Notes under the pieces: generated by a model
What the model saw: only the letters and a program-made list of their open reading frames with translations
Database searches by the model: none
Told to the model about the DNA's origin: nothing
Assembly (NCBI GenBank): GCA_945915475.1
Contig: CAMEFI010000007.1
Location: 1 to 64,000 of the forward strand
Length of the DNA: 64,000 bases
Source: an uncultured Clostridium sp.
GTDB lineage: Bacteria; Bacillota; Clostridia; Lachnospirales; Lachnospiraceae
Direction of reading: 5' to 3'
Program-made: the position numbers and the translations under genes
In this document: positions 54,701-63,025 of the stretch, piece after piece
How the letters are laid out: every line of letters begins with the position of its first letter
Numbering within the stretch: position 1 is the stretch's first letter

Positions 54701-55359
54701 CAGGTATTCTTGCGAAGTACCAATTCATGTGTCTCCTGCATCTTCGGAAAACGGAACTGAAACCGGTCGTGTTCCACCTGAAGTGCAAGTGCCCGTTTCT
54801 TATGGATATAAACCAGGAATTCTTCTAAAGCCTGATTCTTATCAAGGGAATCCTTCAGACTTCGATATGCCTCTAGATATTCCTCCTGCCCGGCAAGTAA
54901 TGTTCTTGGAAACTCATCAGAATGGAAAATCTGCAATGCCTTCTCCCAATCCGTCTCTGCCAGTGCCGAAAACTTCATCAAATCCTCTAATGCCACTCCA
55001 TTCACATCAATGAACGGCGCAACAACCTCTATGTTATACGGAATCTCCATCTCCGTGCCATTTCCAATTAGGTGAATGTTGCCATCATAGACACTTCCAC
55101 GTTTTCTGCTTGTTGCATCAAAAGAAAATGCAATCTCACCTTTCTTTCCCACCAGACTATGATCAGAAAGGCTCAACAAATAAGCGTCATCGTACACCAT
55201 CATTTTCATTGCCACATCATTTACAGAGGTAGCCTGAATACTTCCGTGATATACGCTTCCTGCTTCTATCTTTAATTGTACATACTTCTTTGAAAGTTTG
55301 ATTTCCGGATACTCAACATAGAAATCACCCTTTGCATATTGTTCTACTTTACTTTTCAT
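51787..55359 (-). CDS. DUF5717 family giant protein
   Basis: 1190 residues, soluble, no signal peptide. Residues 1-115 form an Ig-like beta domain (KLSKKYVQLKIEAGSVYHGSI ... IPYNIEVV), a second beta part spans about 205-290, and the remainder is dominated by helical repeats of TPR or HEAT style (for example HLGGYSSPVLAIEVCDLLNQD, PQVFALLAKIYEFSNKPEIIRIICAML) before a beta-rich end. I assign it to DUF5717, a Lachnospiraceae family usually found beside DUF5716. AAGGA precedes the ATG. It diverges from the aminotransferase gene. Its size and repeats suggest a scaffold or large peptide-binding platform. Confidence 0.82.
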   Translation of the reverse strand: MKSKVEQYAKGDFYVEYPEIKLSKKYVQLKIEAGSVYHGSIQATSVNDVAMKMMVYDDAYLLSLSDHSLVGKKGEIAFSFDATSRKRGSVYDGNIHLIGNGTEMEIPYNIEVVAPFIDVNGVALEDLMKFSALAETDWEKALQIFHSDEFPRTLLAGQEEYLEAYRSLKDSLDKNQALEEFLVYIHKKRALALQVEHDRFQFRFPKMQETHELVLRKNTWGYCRMQIHTDSRFLIVHQKSVCSMDFKDDRCVVSYSLDPEQLDENKTEQGQIIIENTYQKIVVNVIVKAAEEGSRVIVHRDHDRRLKKLEIAAVLHNYLDYRTGLLSIEQFIEKTRQALHNLISFEPETGLYKLGLLHMSILAGQEENAGQEIRRMEADMDKTMDGPREHCYYLYLKALLSKDVRQIVSACEEIEQALTTQRDKLFYFWLLINLDERYQKDKQWLFTQIEGLHLGGYSSPVLAIEVCDLLNQDPLMLKKLTTVEIAAIRFGIRNHYLSKEVEEEFVQLAGRRRDFHPQVFALLAKIYEFSNKPEIIRIICAMLIRGGKTEHRYHEYYLEGIKCGYKLVGIQENYLHSMDKSRYDVIPDSVLRYFNYKSSLTDAEYAYLYANVIQNKRRYLGQFEEYLPNMMAFMEGQIIKGNMSDDLSVLYGEFLRPQAVTPHFAASLVNVIFKRKLTVMNDNIVAVVISHKELEKEEIVPVVNHVAYVDMITESAVVSLVDRDHNRYISTIPYKLQKLVDESEYMEILGIYAGDDYRYVLYRYDEWKAYDATNAKEVNIARDLLAFREISEETKQQAIYGIVRYYHEHLDMDILRSYLDRVDMDYVLPADSVEYMNYLIMCGLYDKAYAAVKRFGYQEVMPEHLVSLVSAMKEFSQYAREDALVSIANYLYRMGQDTVDVLSYLVDYYQSGVQDMLKLWKRANGRLTRLDLLEENILCETLYTEQWNKDVFRVFESYLRKKRRGMVIKAFFKRASFAYLVEDDEIPPVFFDDLYTQMVTEELKDDMCQAAMLLYLSKKPKLEQQEIAWIRQQVEYFVKRGILLPFFRKFKKYVNLPKDLFLMTYVVTKDKAGRQLSFRYGIQSGAGKPECNQIARMMEVLPGYYMKEFVLFHGENLLYEMPENNRKHTKVYESQAMKAKGETEEYENRFEMLNSMLLNQEIGENQMLINKIDKYLKLSTIIEENLELMD

Positions 55360-55378
55360 TGGTATTTCCTTATTTCTC

Positions 55379-55408
55379 TTGATGTTTCCTATCGTTAAAT
55401 GGTATAAT
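55379..55408 (+). promoter_or_regulatory. promoter of the aminotransferase gene
   Basis: TTGATG (55379-55384), an 18-base spacer and TATAAT (55403-55408), 68 bases before the ATG. Confidence 0.6.
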
Positions 55409-55476
55409 GGATTTTATGTATAGTATATCAAATTTCGCCTAATAAGGAAAGAACAAATGGAAAGAAGGTCAATTTT

Positions 55477-56568
55477 ATGGGTACTGTAGCACAATCCTTT
55501 CACGGAAGTGATCTTGAAGTTATTGCAAAACGTTATCATATATCTCAGGAATCAATTATTCCTTATGCATCTAATGTCAATCCTCTAGGCATTTCACCAA
55601 TGGCCAGACAGGCAATTATTGATAACGTAGATGCAATCAAAGCCTATCCTGACCGGGACTATATAAGCCTACGCCAATCCATCTCCAATTATTGTGGGGC
55701 TTCCCCGGAGCAGATGATTCTCGGAAATGGAACTTCTGAATTAATCAATCTTACTATTAAGACCATTGCTCCAAAAGAAACCATGATCATTGGTCCAACC
55801 TATTCTGAATATGGACGTGCTGCCCAGCTTGCCGGAAGCCAGGTCGACACCTATATGTTGAAAAATCTCGATGATTTCGAATTGGATGTGGATATGTTCT
55901 TAAAAGCACTTCATGATTCCATTGATCTGCTTATCATCTGTAACCCGAATAATCCCACCAGCAAAGTCATTACCAAAGAGCAGATGGATGTCATATTGGC
56001 ACGCTGCTTAGAACTGAATATCTTTGTTATGGTAGATGAAACATATGTAGAATTTGTCAAGGATATTAATCTCATTTCCTCAATCCCTTTGACAAAGAAG
56101 TATGATAATCTGATTGTTCTGCGCAGCGTTTCCAAGTTCTTTGCTGCTCCCGGGCTTCGTCTTGGCTATGCCATTACCAATAACGAAGACTTCCTAACGG
56201 CTACGGCAAACAGCAAGACACCTTGGAACATCAACGTGTATGCATCGATTGCCGGTGTCATGTTTGAAGATGACCATTACATCAACCTGACAAAGAGCTT
56301 AATCCAAACAGAGCGAAACTTAATCTATTCTGCCCTATGCAGTCGGAAGACTATTAAGGTATTCAAACCGGAAGCCAACTTCGTCCTTATCAAACTGCTC
56401 AAGGAAGAACAGACTGCATCGGAAGTATTCGACTACTGCATCAAACGCGGTTTTATGATCCGGGACTGCACTGACTATGAAGGTCTTGGTGACAAATATA
56501 TCCGGTTCTGCTTCATGAAACCGGAACAGAATGATGATGTGGTGAACACCATCTTAGAGATTGTGTAA
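55477..56568 (+). CDS. HisC/CobD-like class II aminotransferase
   Basis: 363-residue PLP enzyme. NVNPLGISP near the N-terminus, ILGNGTSELINL and IICNPNNPTSKVI are standard for HisC and CobD relatives; the PLP lysine is in RSVSKFFAAPGLRLGY near residue 220. HisC uses histidinol phosphate; CobD decarboxylates threonine phosphate. The sequence opening SFHGSD is more CobD-like, but no cobalamin or histidine genes are adjacent, so substrate remains open. Confidence 0.87.
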   Translation: MGTVAQSFHGSDLEVIAKRYHISQESIIPYASNVNPLGISPMARQAIIDNVDAIKAYPDRDYISLRQSISNYCGASPEQMILGNGTSELINLTIKTIAPKETMIIGPTYSEYGRAAQLAGSQVDTYMLKNLDDFELDVDMFLKALHDSIDLLIICNPNNPTSKVITKEQMDVILARCLELNIFVMVDETYVEFVKDINLISSIPLTKKYDNLIVLRSVSKFFAAPGLRLGYAITNNEDFLTATANSKTPWNINVYASIAGVMFEDDHYINLTKSLIQTERNLIYSALCSRKTIKVFKPEANFVLIKLLKEEQTASEVFDYCIKRGFMIRDCTDYEGLGDKYIRFCFMKPEQNDDVVNTILEIV

Positions 56569-56594
56569 ATTATAATTTTAATTGAAGATATTAC

Positions 56595-56634
56595 AAAAGG
56601 TTACGTGATTTCGTGCGAAATCATGTAACCTTTT
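56595..56634. terminator. terminator between the aminotransferase and pgm genes
   Basis: AAAAGGTTAC pairs with GTAACCTTTT and GATTTCG with CGAAATC inside it. The symmetric stem and T-tract serve the convergent aminotransferase, and on the other strand pgm. Confidence 0.85.
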
Positions 56635-56683
56635 CCATTGATTTATCCCATTTTCTCTTCTCTATTTTAGAAACTTCTAATCC

Positions 56684-58426
56684 TTACATCATCTGATCAA
56701 TCATGGCAAGCACTTCTTCGCCTAATTCCTTAGACAGTTTCTTTGCATCCTCTAAGGAGGTTCCCTTTACTCCATAGTAGAATTTCACCTTTGGTTCTGT
56801 TCCGGAAGGTCTTACACACAACCATGCAGAATCACTTAAGTCATAATACAATACATTGGAATTCGGAAGACCGGTTGGTGTCACTTCACCGGTTGCCATA
56901 TTCTTAATGGTATCCTCCTTGTAATCTCTTGCAGAAAGTACATCATACTTACCGATTTTAGCCGGCGTATTGGTTCTAAGGGTTGCCATAATGGACTGGA
57001 TCTTTTCAAGTCCCTCAATTCCTTTGAAGCCAACAGACTGAATGGCATCCATACAATATCCATACTTGTCATACATATCTACCATGGCATCCCACAAAGT
57101 CTTACCCTGGCTCTTATAATAAGCTGCTGCCTCACAAAGTGCCATGGTTGCAACAATCGCATCCTTATCTCTGGCATGGGTTCCAATCAGGCAACCATAA
57201 CTTTCCTCAAATCCAAAAAGATATGTCCCCTTTCCGGTGGTCTCAAAATTAAGAATCTGCTGTCCGATATATTTGAATCCGGTTAATACCTCAATTAACC
57301 GAATCCCATAATATTTTGCAATCTCATCCGCTAAGTTTGAGGTTACGATTGTCTTAATAAGTGCACCATCTTCCGGAAGCGAACCATGGATGGCTTTCAT
57401 CTGGCCAATCTCATAATCTGCCAGAAGGCATCCGGACATGTTACCGGTCAGTGTAATATACTCTCCTGACTTGGTATCCTTCACATAAACACCTAAACGG
57501 TCTGCATCCGGATCCGTTGCAAGTACTAAATCTGCATCTTTTTCTTTGGCAAGCTTCAGCGCTAATTCAAATGCTTCCGCCGCTTCCGGATTCGGATAAC
57601 TTACGGTTGGGAATTCGCCATTCGGCAATTCCTGCTCCGGAACCACATATACATTCTCAAATCCGATCTCTTTCAATACCCGTCTTGCGGGAATGTTACC
57701 CGTTCCATGAAGCGGTGTATATACGATCTTTAACTCTTTGCCATACCGGTCAATACAATCCTGATGAAGCACCAGCTTCTTCAGTTCTGCAATATAATCA
57801 TCATCTACTTCTTTGCCGATTGTAACATAAAGTCCAGCTTTCACGGCCTCCTCTTTATCCATGGTCTTACAGGTAGATAAATCCGTGATTGCCTTCACCT
57901 CACTCATAATTCCTGTATCATGAGGTGGTGTGATCTGTGCGCCATCCTCCCAATATACTTTATATCCATTATATTCCGGCGGATTATGGCTTGCCGTAAC
58001 ATTGATACCAGCAATACATCCTAAATGCCGTACTGTATAGGACAATTCCGGAGTAGGCCGTAAGGATTCAAAACGATATGCCTTAATCCCGTTAGCTGCC
58101 AGACAAAGTGCAGCTTCTTCAGAAAATTCCGGTGACATTCTACGGGAATCATATGCAATGGCAACTCCTTTCTTCTCGCCCCCCTGCTTCTTAATATAAT
58201 TGGCAAGACCCTGGGTTGCACGTCTTACAACATATATATTCATCCGGTTAATTCCGGCACCAATGATACCTCGAAGTCCTGCTGTGCCAAATTCCAGATC
58301 CGCGTAGAAGCGCTCTTTAATCTCATTATCATCATTCCGAATGGACTCTAACTCCTTCTTGGTATCTGCATCAAAATACGGATTCTCCATCCATTCCTCA
58401 TAAATTTTCTTGTAATCCATGCTCAT
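56684..58426 (-). CDS. pgm: phosphoglucomutase/phosphomannomutase
   Basis: 580-residue alpha-D-phosphohexomutase of the PgcA/PGM2 type, converting glucose 1-phosphate and 6-phosphate. The phosphoserine loop is TASHNPPEYNGYK near residue 142, the metal loop ATDPDADRLG near residue 300, the sugar loop GFEESYG near residue 400 and the phosphate-binding loop RPSGTEPKVKFY near residue 545. GGAG lies six bases before the ATG. It is last in the cca operon. Confidence 0.95.
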   Translation of the reverse strand: MSMDYKKIYEEWMENPYFDADTKKELESIRNDDNEIKERFYADLEFGTAGLRGIIGAGINRMNIYVVRRATQGLANYIKKQGGEKKGVAIAYDSRRMSPEFSEEAALCLAANGIKAYRFESLRPTPELSYTVRHLGCIAGINVTASHNPPEYNGYKVYWEDGAQITPPHDTGIMSEVKAITDLSTCKTMDKEEAVKAGLYVTIGKEVDDDYIAELKKLVLHQDCIDRYGKELKIVYTPLHGTGNIPARRVLKEIGFENVYVVPEQELPNGEFPTVSYPNPEAAEAFELALKLAKEKDADLVLATDPDADRLGVYVKDTKSGEYITLTGNMSGCLLADYEIGQMKAIHGSLPEDGALIKTIVTSNLADEIAKYYGIRLIEVLTGFKYIGQQILNFETTGKGTYLFGFEESYGCLIGTHARDKDAIVATMALCEAAAYYKSQGKTLWDAMVDMYDKYGYCMDAIQSVGFKGIEGLEKIQSIMATLRTNTPAKIGKYDVLSARDYKEDTIKNMATGEVTPTGLPNSNVLYYDLSDSAWLCVRPSGTEPKVKFYYGVKGTSLEDAKKLSKELGEEVLAMIDQMM

Positions 58427-58467
58427 TCTATACTCCTTTCATGTCTTGCATTTATGTAATGATTCCC

Positions 58468-59880
58468 CTATTCAATCAAACTGGAAATGGAAATCAATGC
58501 ATCATATTGTAACGGGATATCTTTCCCGTCGTCTGTAAAATTAACCGTATAACTCTTTGATAAATAGCCCGTCTGACTCAACGTAATTATATGACTTCCC
58601 GTTACTTTTGTAAAGGAAATCGGCGCAATTCCCAAATATTCTCCATCAAAATACACACTTGCGCCTGCCGGTGCAGAGACGGTGACTGTATTGCTTGTCT
58701 TCGTTCCCTCTGCCGTTGTTACGTCTTTTACACCATTTTCACCGGATGTCGTGCTCTCAGACGTTGTCTGTGTCGCAGCCTCTGTTGCCACACTTCCCTC
58801 TCTCTGGGAAGTTGAAGACGTTGTGCTCGTATTCTTAGATGTATTTTCTGAAGAATCTTCATCCTCTTTTTTCAATGTGTATTCTTTCACTTTATATGCA
58901 TAATTCACATTAAAGGATGCACTGTAACTCTCATAGCCATCTGCAATAATATGAATCTTGTGCTTGCCAAATGGTATCTCCACAGCACCTTCTGTATTCA
59001 CACGCCGTCTGTCAATATACACCGCCGCATCAGAAGGTGTAACCTTGAACAGAATGGAGCCCATCTGTTTGGGCTCTATGGCAATATCCGCCAGCGACAA
59101 AGCTGTCTCCTGATTTTTTATCACCGTAACCTCCTTTGTTCCGGCATCTTCACCTTTGGCAATCCGAAGGGTATATGTTCCCTCTCTTACCGTAAGCAGC
59201 ATATCCTCCGTTACCGGAACGATCACATCATAGCCAATCTCCACCGTACCACCAATATACGAGGCATAATCGGACAACCGGACATAGCCATGTCCCAGCT
59301 CCACATAAACAGAATACACTATATTATTGTATAACCAGAGAGTTATCTTATCTTCCGAACAGATCTCGTCCATTCCAATCTCCGTATTGTCTGAGAAGGC
59401 ACAGACCGACCCACTCATCTGATAGGTCTTGCCGCCGGCAACAATCGTATCCGCTAACAGATCCACTACTGCGCCTTCTATACCTTCCAGTTTCTGAATC
59501 TGTTGTTCCCTGTTCATATGAAGGGATTCTAATTTATCCCGGTTCGCATCATACACAATGTCCACAATACTACCAAGTTCCACCTGGGAAATGGGCATAA
59601 TCTCATCATAGGCATTCTTCACATCTGCTCCCCCGGTATAGGTAAGTTCCCTCTCTTCCTCATCACCGACCTGTCGGAGGGTAATCTTACCATTCACATC
59701 ATCTATATTACATACCACTGCCAGCAGGGAAACATTCTCCACCGGCTCTACCTCTTCGTCGTAAGCCGGCGCTTCCACCTTATTTCCACAGGATGTCACT
59801 ATGCATATCAAAAAAAGCAGCATCCCCCATATAGCTAATCTGTATTTTTTCTGAAATCTACTCATCTTTTGTACCTGCAT
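58468..59880 (-). CDS. PEGA-domain lipoprotein
   Basis: 470-residue surface protein with lipobox IVTSC near residue 30. A beta-rich N-terminal part covers about 45-270, a first PEGA domain follows (ILFKVTPSDAAVYIDRRRVN, near 285), then a Ser/Thr linker, and a second PEGA domain closes it (VTVSAPAGASVYFDGEYLG). PEGA domains are found in proteins that bind the cell envelope. ATG 59880 has GGAG seven bases upstream; starts at 59907 or 59865 are less supported. Function unknown. Confidence 0.85.
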   Translation of the reverse strand: MQVQKMSRFQKKYRLAIWGMLLFLICIVTSCGNKVEAPAYDEEVEPVENVSLLAVVCNIDDVNGKITLRQVGDEEERELTYTGGADVKNAYDEIMPISQVELGSIVDIVYDANRDKLESLHMNREQQIQKLEGIEGAVVDLLADTIVAGGKTYQMSGSVCAFSDNTEIGMDEICSEDKITLWLYNNIVYSVYVELGHGYVRLSDYASYIGGTVEIGYDVIVPVTEDMLLTVREGTYTLRIAKGEDAGTKEVTVIKNQETALSLADIAIEPKQMGSILFKVTPSDAAVYIDRRRVNTEGAVEIPFGKHKIHIIADGYESYSASFNVNYAYKVKEYTLKKEDEDSSENTSKNTSTTSSTSQREGSVATEAATQTTSESTTSGENGVKDVTTAEGTKTSNTVTVSAPAGASVYFDGEYLGIAPISFTKVTGSHIITLSQTGYLSKSYTVNFTDDGKDIPLQYDALISISSLIE

Positions 59881-59947
59881 ACAATTACTCCATTCCACCT
59901 GATACACAAATTGTCATGTTACCAGACAACATTTATTATAAATGATT

Positions 59948-61171
59948 TCATAAGGAATGGAAAGTCCAATATTTTGCGAGCATTTCCTGCTTCTCCTGTT
60001 CCTGCAAAATAACGGTCTGCAATTTTTCTAAATATTTCGGTGATAAAAATGCTTTGTTGGAATTATAATAGCTGTTGGCAATCTTCCAGAACTTCTCCGG
60101 ATATGCAAATAAAACATACAGATAATAATAATCCTCCCGGGAAAGTGCAATCTTTTTGTGGTATGTCTGCAAAATATCCTCTAACAATACATAATCAAAA
60201 TGATTCTTTTCCATTGCTTTCCGGGCAAACTGGTACAGATCCTCCAGCTGATTTCCCTTGGAAAACCTTTCAAAATGTACAATTGCCACACTCCTTTCAC
60301 CCAAGATAACATTGTGATGATTGTAACTGCCATGACAGATACCATAATGATGTTCCAACACCGGATGCAGGGAAATTCCATTTTCTCCGTTCACCATACG
60401 CTCTAACATATCCACACATTCCGTACCTTTTTGAATATATTCCGGAACCACTCTCTGAAAAATCGTCTCGAATTCATTTTTTCTTTTAACCGTTGCAATA
60501 TATTTCTGTATTTTCTTCATTTCCCGGTTACGGCGCAGAAAAATGTCCTTCATCCGAATATGTTCTGCTTCTTCCTTATTCTCCGATGCCTTCTTTTTGG
60601 GCGTTGTTTCCATCACATTTTCCTGTCCCTGTTCCCTTGCATCCGTTCCTTGTAATGCAATCTCTAATGCACTCTGGCTAATCTCATATATATAGGAAAT
60701 GCGTTCCAATTCCTCTCCGCCCGCAATGGCTCTTCGAATCTCCTCAATCTTTTTCTGCTCCTTTTCCTGACGGCATTTTTCCCATTCCCAGGTAAACTTC
60801 TTCGCAACCGTTCTCCCTTCCATATGAAAATCTGCCAATGCATCCACTGCACGAAGCACGTCTTCTAAATTGCACATATCACATTCATTTCCCTCAAAAT
60901 GACACTTCATAACAAAGGGCTGACGATACTTATCACAGGTGAGCAATTGTCCGTCACGGTTGGGAATAATCCTGTCTAAATTCGTACATCCCTCTTCTAG
61001 AAACAACTGCTTCAATACGTACTCCTGCTCTAACCGTGTCACACTGCCACGAAACGGTTCAAGGATCCGGAGACCATCTGTAGTTGTCAAAATGGTGGCT
61101 CCCCGTCCCTTTCTCGTGGACAGAATTTCCATGTCATACTGTTCATACACCTCAGCAAGTTTTTCAGACAT
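59948..61171 (-). CDS. CotS-like kinase-fold protein, catalytic aspartate replaced
   Basis: 407-residue protein of the CotS/aminoglycoside-phosphotransferase fold. The catalytic loop, HGDxxxxN in CotS relatives, reads HGSYNHHNV, so aspartate has become serine; the DFD/DxE metal motif region reads AIVHFERFSKGNQ. The C-terminal helices (FRYPEKYWK-type, here FAYPEKFWKIANSYY) match the family well. CotS is a spore coat kinase, but changed catalytic residues point to a pseudokinase. GGAGGGG lies before ATG 61171. It follows cca with a gap of 86 bases, and a sporulation role is inference. Confidence 0.82.
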   Translation of the reverse strand: MSEKLAEVYEQYDMEILSTRKGRGATILTTTDGLRILEPFRGSVTRLEQEYVLKQLFLEEGCTNLDRIIPNRDGQLLTCDKYRQPFVMKCHFEGNECDMCNLEDVLRAVDALADFHMEGRTVAKKFTWEWEKCRQEKEQKKIEEIRRAIAGGEELERISYIYEISQSALEIALQGTDAREQGQENVMETTPKKKASENKEEAEHIRMKDIFLRRNREMKKIQKYIATVKRKNEFETIFQRVVPEYIQKGTECVDMLERMVNGENGISLHPVLEHHYGICHGSYNHHNVILGERSVAIVHFERFSKGNQLEDLYQFARKAMEKNHFDYVLLEDILQTYHKKIALSREDYYYLYVLFAYPEKFWKIANSYYNSNKAFLSPKYLEKLQTVILQEQEKQEMLAKYWTFHSL

Positions 61172-61257
61172 AAAAACAACCCCTCCAATCATGTGTCCTT
61201 TTTCATCATATGAAGGGGTTGCCCAAATTATACTATTTTTAAGCAAATCGACGGCAT

Positions 61258-62616
61258 TTACTTCACAATCTCCCTCGCCATAGAAAGAAGCGTATCCCGT
61301 TCATTCAGATCAGGATTCTCTAAAACGCGTTCCAGCAGAGTCTGAAGGATGGTGCCAAGTTCTTTGCCCGGCTGCATATTCAGTTCCGTAATCAGGTCTT
61401 TCCCGGTAATGGCAAGCTCCTTTAAGGAAAGACACTGTTCTTCCTCCCGGATTGTCTGATAATACCCTTGCAAAACCTCTAAGGTGTGTAATTTCTCTTC
61501 CCGCATATACAAACTCTGCCCAAGAATATCTGCCCGTTTGATGCAGACGTAATCCTCAAACAGATCTGCCCCCATCCTGCTAAGGCCCCGTCGGAATGTG
61601 CGCAGACTCATAGGCTCCCCCATTCCATAATCATGCCAGTACACCAGACGTTTCACACGGTCGATGGTGGCATTATCGAACTTCAACCGTCGCAATATTT
61701 CCCTTGCCATATCTACCCCTTTTTCGTTATGACCATAAAAATGGTCTCCCTTTTCGTCCGTTGTCTTTGTAACCGGCTTGGCCACATCATGTAAAAGTGC
61801 CGCCCAGCGAAGTGCTTTCGTAGCAGGAACATTTTCTACAACATGCAATGAATGTTCTCCCACAGAATACATATGGTGCTTATTGTTCTGTTCCGTCTGC
61901 ATCATAACATCTAGTTCCGGCAATACAACAGCCGTCACTCCTAACTCATATGCTTTGCGAAGACGTTCCGGATGCTTCGAAAGCAACAGTTTGGTCAACT
62001 CTACCTGAATCCTCTCTGCACTGATATCCCGAAGGAGCTCCGTCTGGTTGCGAATGGCCTCCCGGGTCTGTTCCTCAATGGAAAAATCAAGCTGTGCCGA
62101 AAACCGCAGGGCACGAAGAATCCGAAGTGCATCCTCATCAAACCGTTCCTGTGGCTTGCCAACGCAACGGATCACATGCCGTTGCAGATCCCCCATGCCG
62201 TCAAAATGATCCACAATGCCGTCCTTCTCATTATATGCCATGGCATTTATGGTAAAATCCCGACGTTTCATATCCTCGAGAAGGCTCGCCGTAAAGGTTA
62301 CAGAGGTGGGGCGTCTGTGATCTTCGTACTTACCATCCACCCGGTATGTGGTAACCTCATACCCCTCTAACTTCCCTGTCTGTACATCCGGCATGAGAAC
62401 CGTCACCGTTCCATGTTGAATTCCGGTATCAATGGTTCTGCGAAACAATGCCTTCACCTGCTCCGGTCTTGCAGATGTGGTGATATCCCAGTCATCCGGC
62501 GTCTTATTCAGAATGGCATCTCTGACACAGCCTCCTACAATGTAAGCCTCGTATCCCGCATCCTGCAATATATGAATAATCCGGCTTGCATTTGCCGGCA
62601 TGGTAATCTCTGTCAT
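61258..62616 (-). CDS. cca: tRNA CCA nucleotidyltransferase (class II, with HD domain)
   Basis: 452-residue enzyme adding or repairing the CCA end of tRNA. Nucleotidyltransferase signature GGCVRDAIL near residue 23 and metal aspartates DDWDIT, RNA-binding segment ERFDEDALRILRALRFSAQL, and HD hydrolase motif LLHDVAKP near residue 265. Proteins of this length in Firmicutes often make the whole CCA. AAGGAG lies nine bases before ATG 62616; a longer frame from 62661 lacks this. First gene of an operon with the CotS-like, PEGA and pgm genes. Confidence 0.95.
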   Translation of the reverse strand: MTEITMPANASRIIHILQDAGYEAYIVGGCVRDAILNKTPDDWDITTSARPEQVKALFRRTIDTGIQHGTVTVLMPDVQTGKLEGYEVTTYRVDGKYEDHRRPTSVTFTASLLEDMKRRDFTINAMAYNEKDGIVDHFDGMGDLQRHVIRCVGKPQERFDEDALRILRALRFSAQLDFSIEEQTREAIRNQTELLRDISAERIQVELTKLLLSKHPERLRKAYELGVTAVVLPELDVMMQTEQNNKHHMYSVGEHSLHVVENVPATKALRWAALLHDVAKPVTKTTDEKGDHFYGHNEKGVDMAREILRRLKFDNATIDRVKRLVYWHDYGMGEPMSLRTFRRGLSRMGADLFEDYVCIKRADILGQSLYMREEKLHTLEVLQGYYQTIREEEQCLSLKELAITGKDLITELNMQPGKELGTILQTLLERVLENPDLNERDTLLSMAREIVK

Positions 62617-62698
62617 TTTCGTTCTCTCCTTCTCATAATTCTCGTCCATAAGCACAACCAATGAAGTATGCTTATTGTTCTATTTTCTCCCTTTTTCC

Positions 62699-62778
62699 TT
62701 CATGATACATAGGCAATTGCGAAACTCTTTATCGTGGAATGTATACTAGATGTTTCGTAATTACCTATTCATAATACA
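62699..62778. repeat. short palindromic repeat, family 1, with 11-base flanking repeats
   Basis: The 58-base core (62710-62767) starts TAGGCAATTGCGAAAC and ends GTTTCGTAATTACCTA (14 of 16 inverse). Its first 20 bases equal the inverted right end of the element at 42623-42831. TTCATGATACA on the left (62699-62709) and TTCATAATACA on the right (62768-62778) differ at one base, as expected for a target duplication. Confidence 0.85.
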
Positions 62779-62813
62779 CGAAATCGCGCCATGAGACAAT
62801 CCGGTAATTTCAT

Positions 62814-62944
62814 TGTAGTTGTTGAAATTCTGAACATAACAAAGAGTCGCTTGCGGCTCTTTTGCGCCCGAGCGGAATGTGCAACATTAACTTCCTAACC
62901 GCGAGGTGCGCATCCATAGCGGAGCGCTTTTTGACACCCTAATC
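62814..62944. repeat. remnant or partner half of repeat family 2
   Basis: GACACCCTAATC (62933-62944) is the family-2 end, and CTATAAATCAAAAAA follows as at 43797. Inside are the hairpin AGAGTCG/CGGCTCT near 62845 and the motif GTGCAAC. The second terminal repeat was not found, so this copy may be decayed. It lies between cca and the zinc-ribbon gene terminator. Confidence 0.5.
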
Positions 62945-62957
62945 CTATAAATCAAAA

Positions 62958-63005
62958 AAGAAATAGCCGTCCCGTGCTCTGCTAAAGTTAGGACAGCTAT
63001 TTCTT
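62958..63005 (-). terminator. terminator of the zinc-ribbon protein gene
   Basis: AAGAAATAGC at 62958 pairs with GCTATTTCTT at 62996, plus an inner GTCC/GGAC pair; minus-strand RNA then has TTTTTTGAT. Confidence 0.8.
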
Positions 63006-63025
63006 AAATAGTTATAATCAATCTC

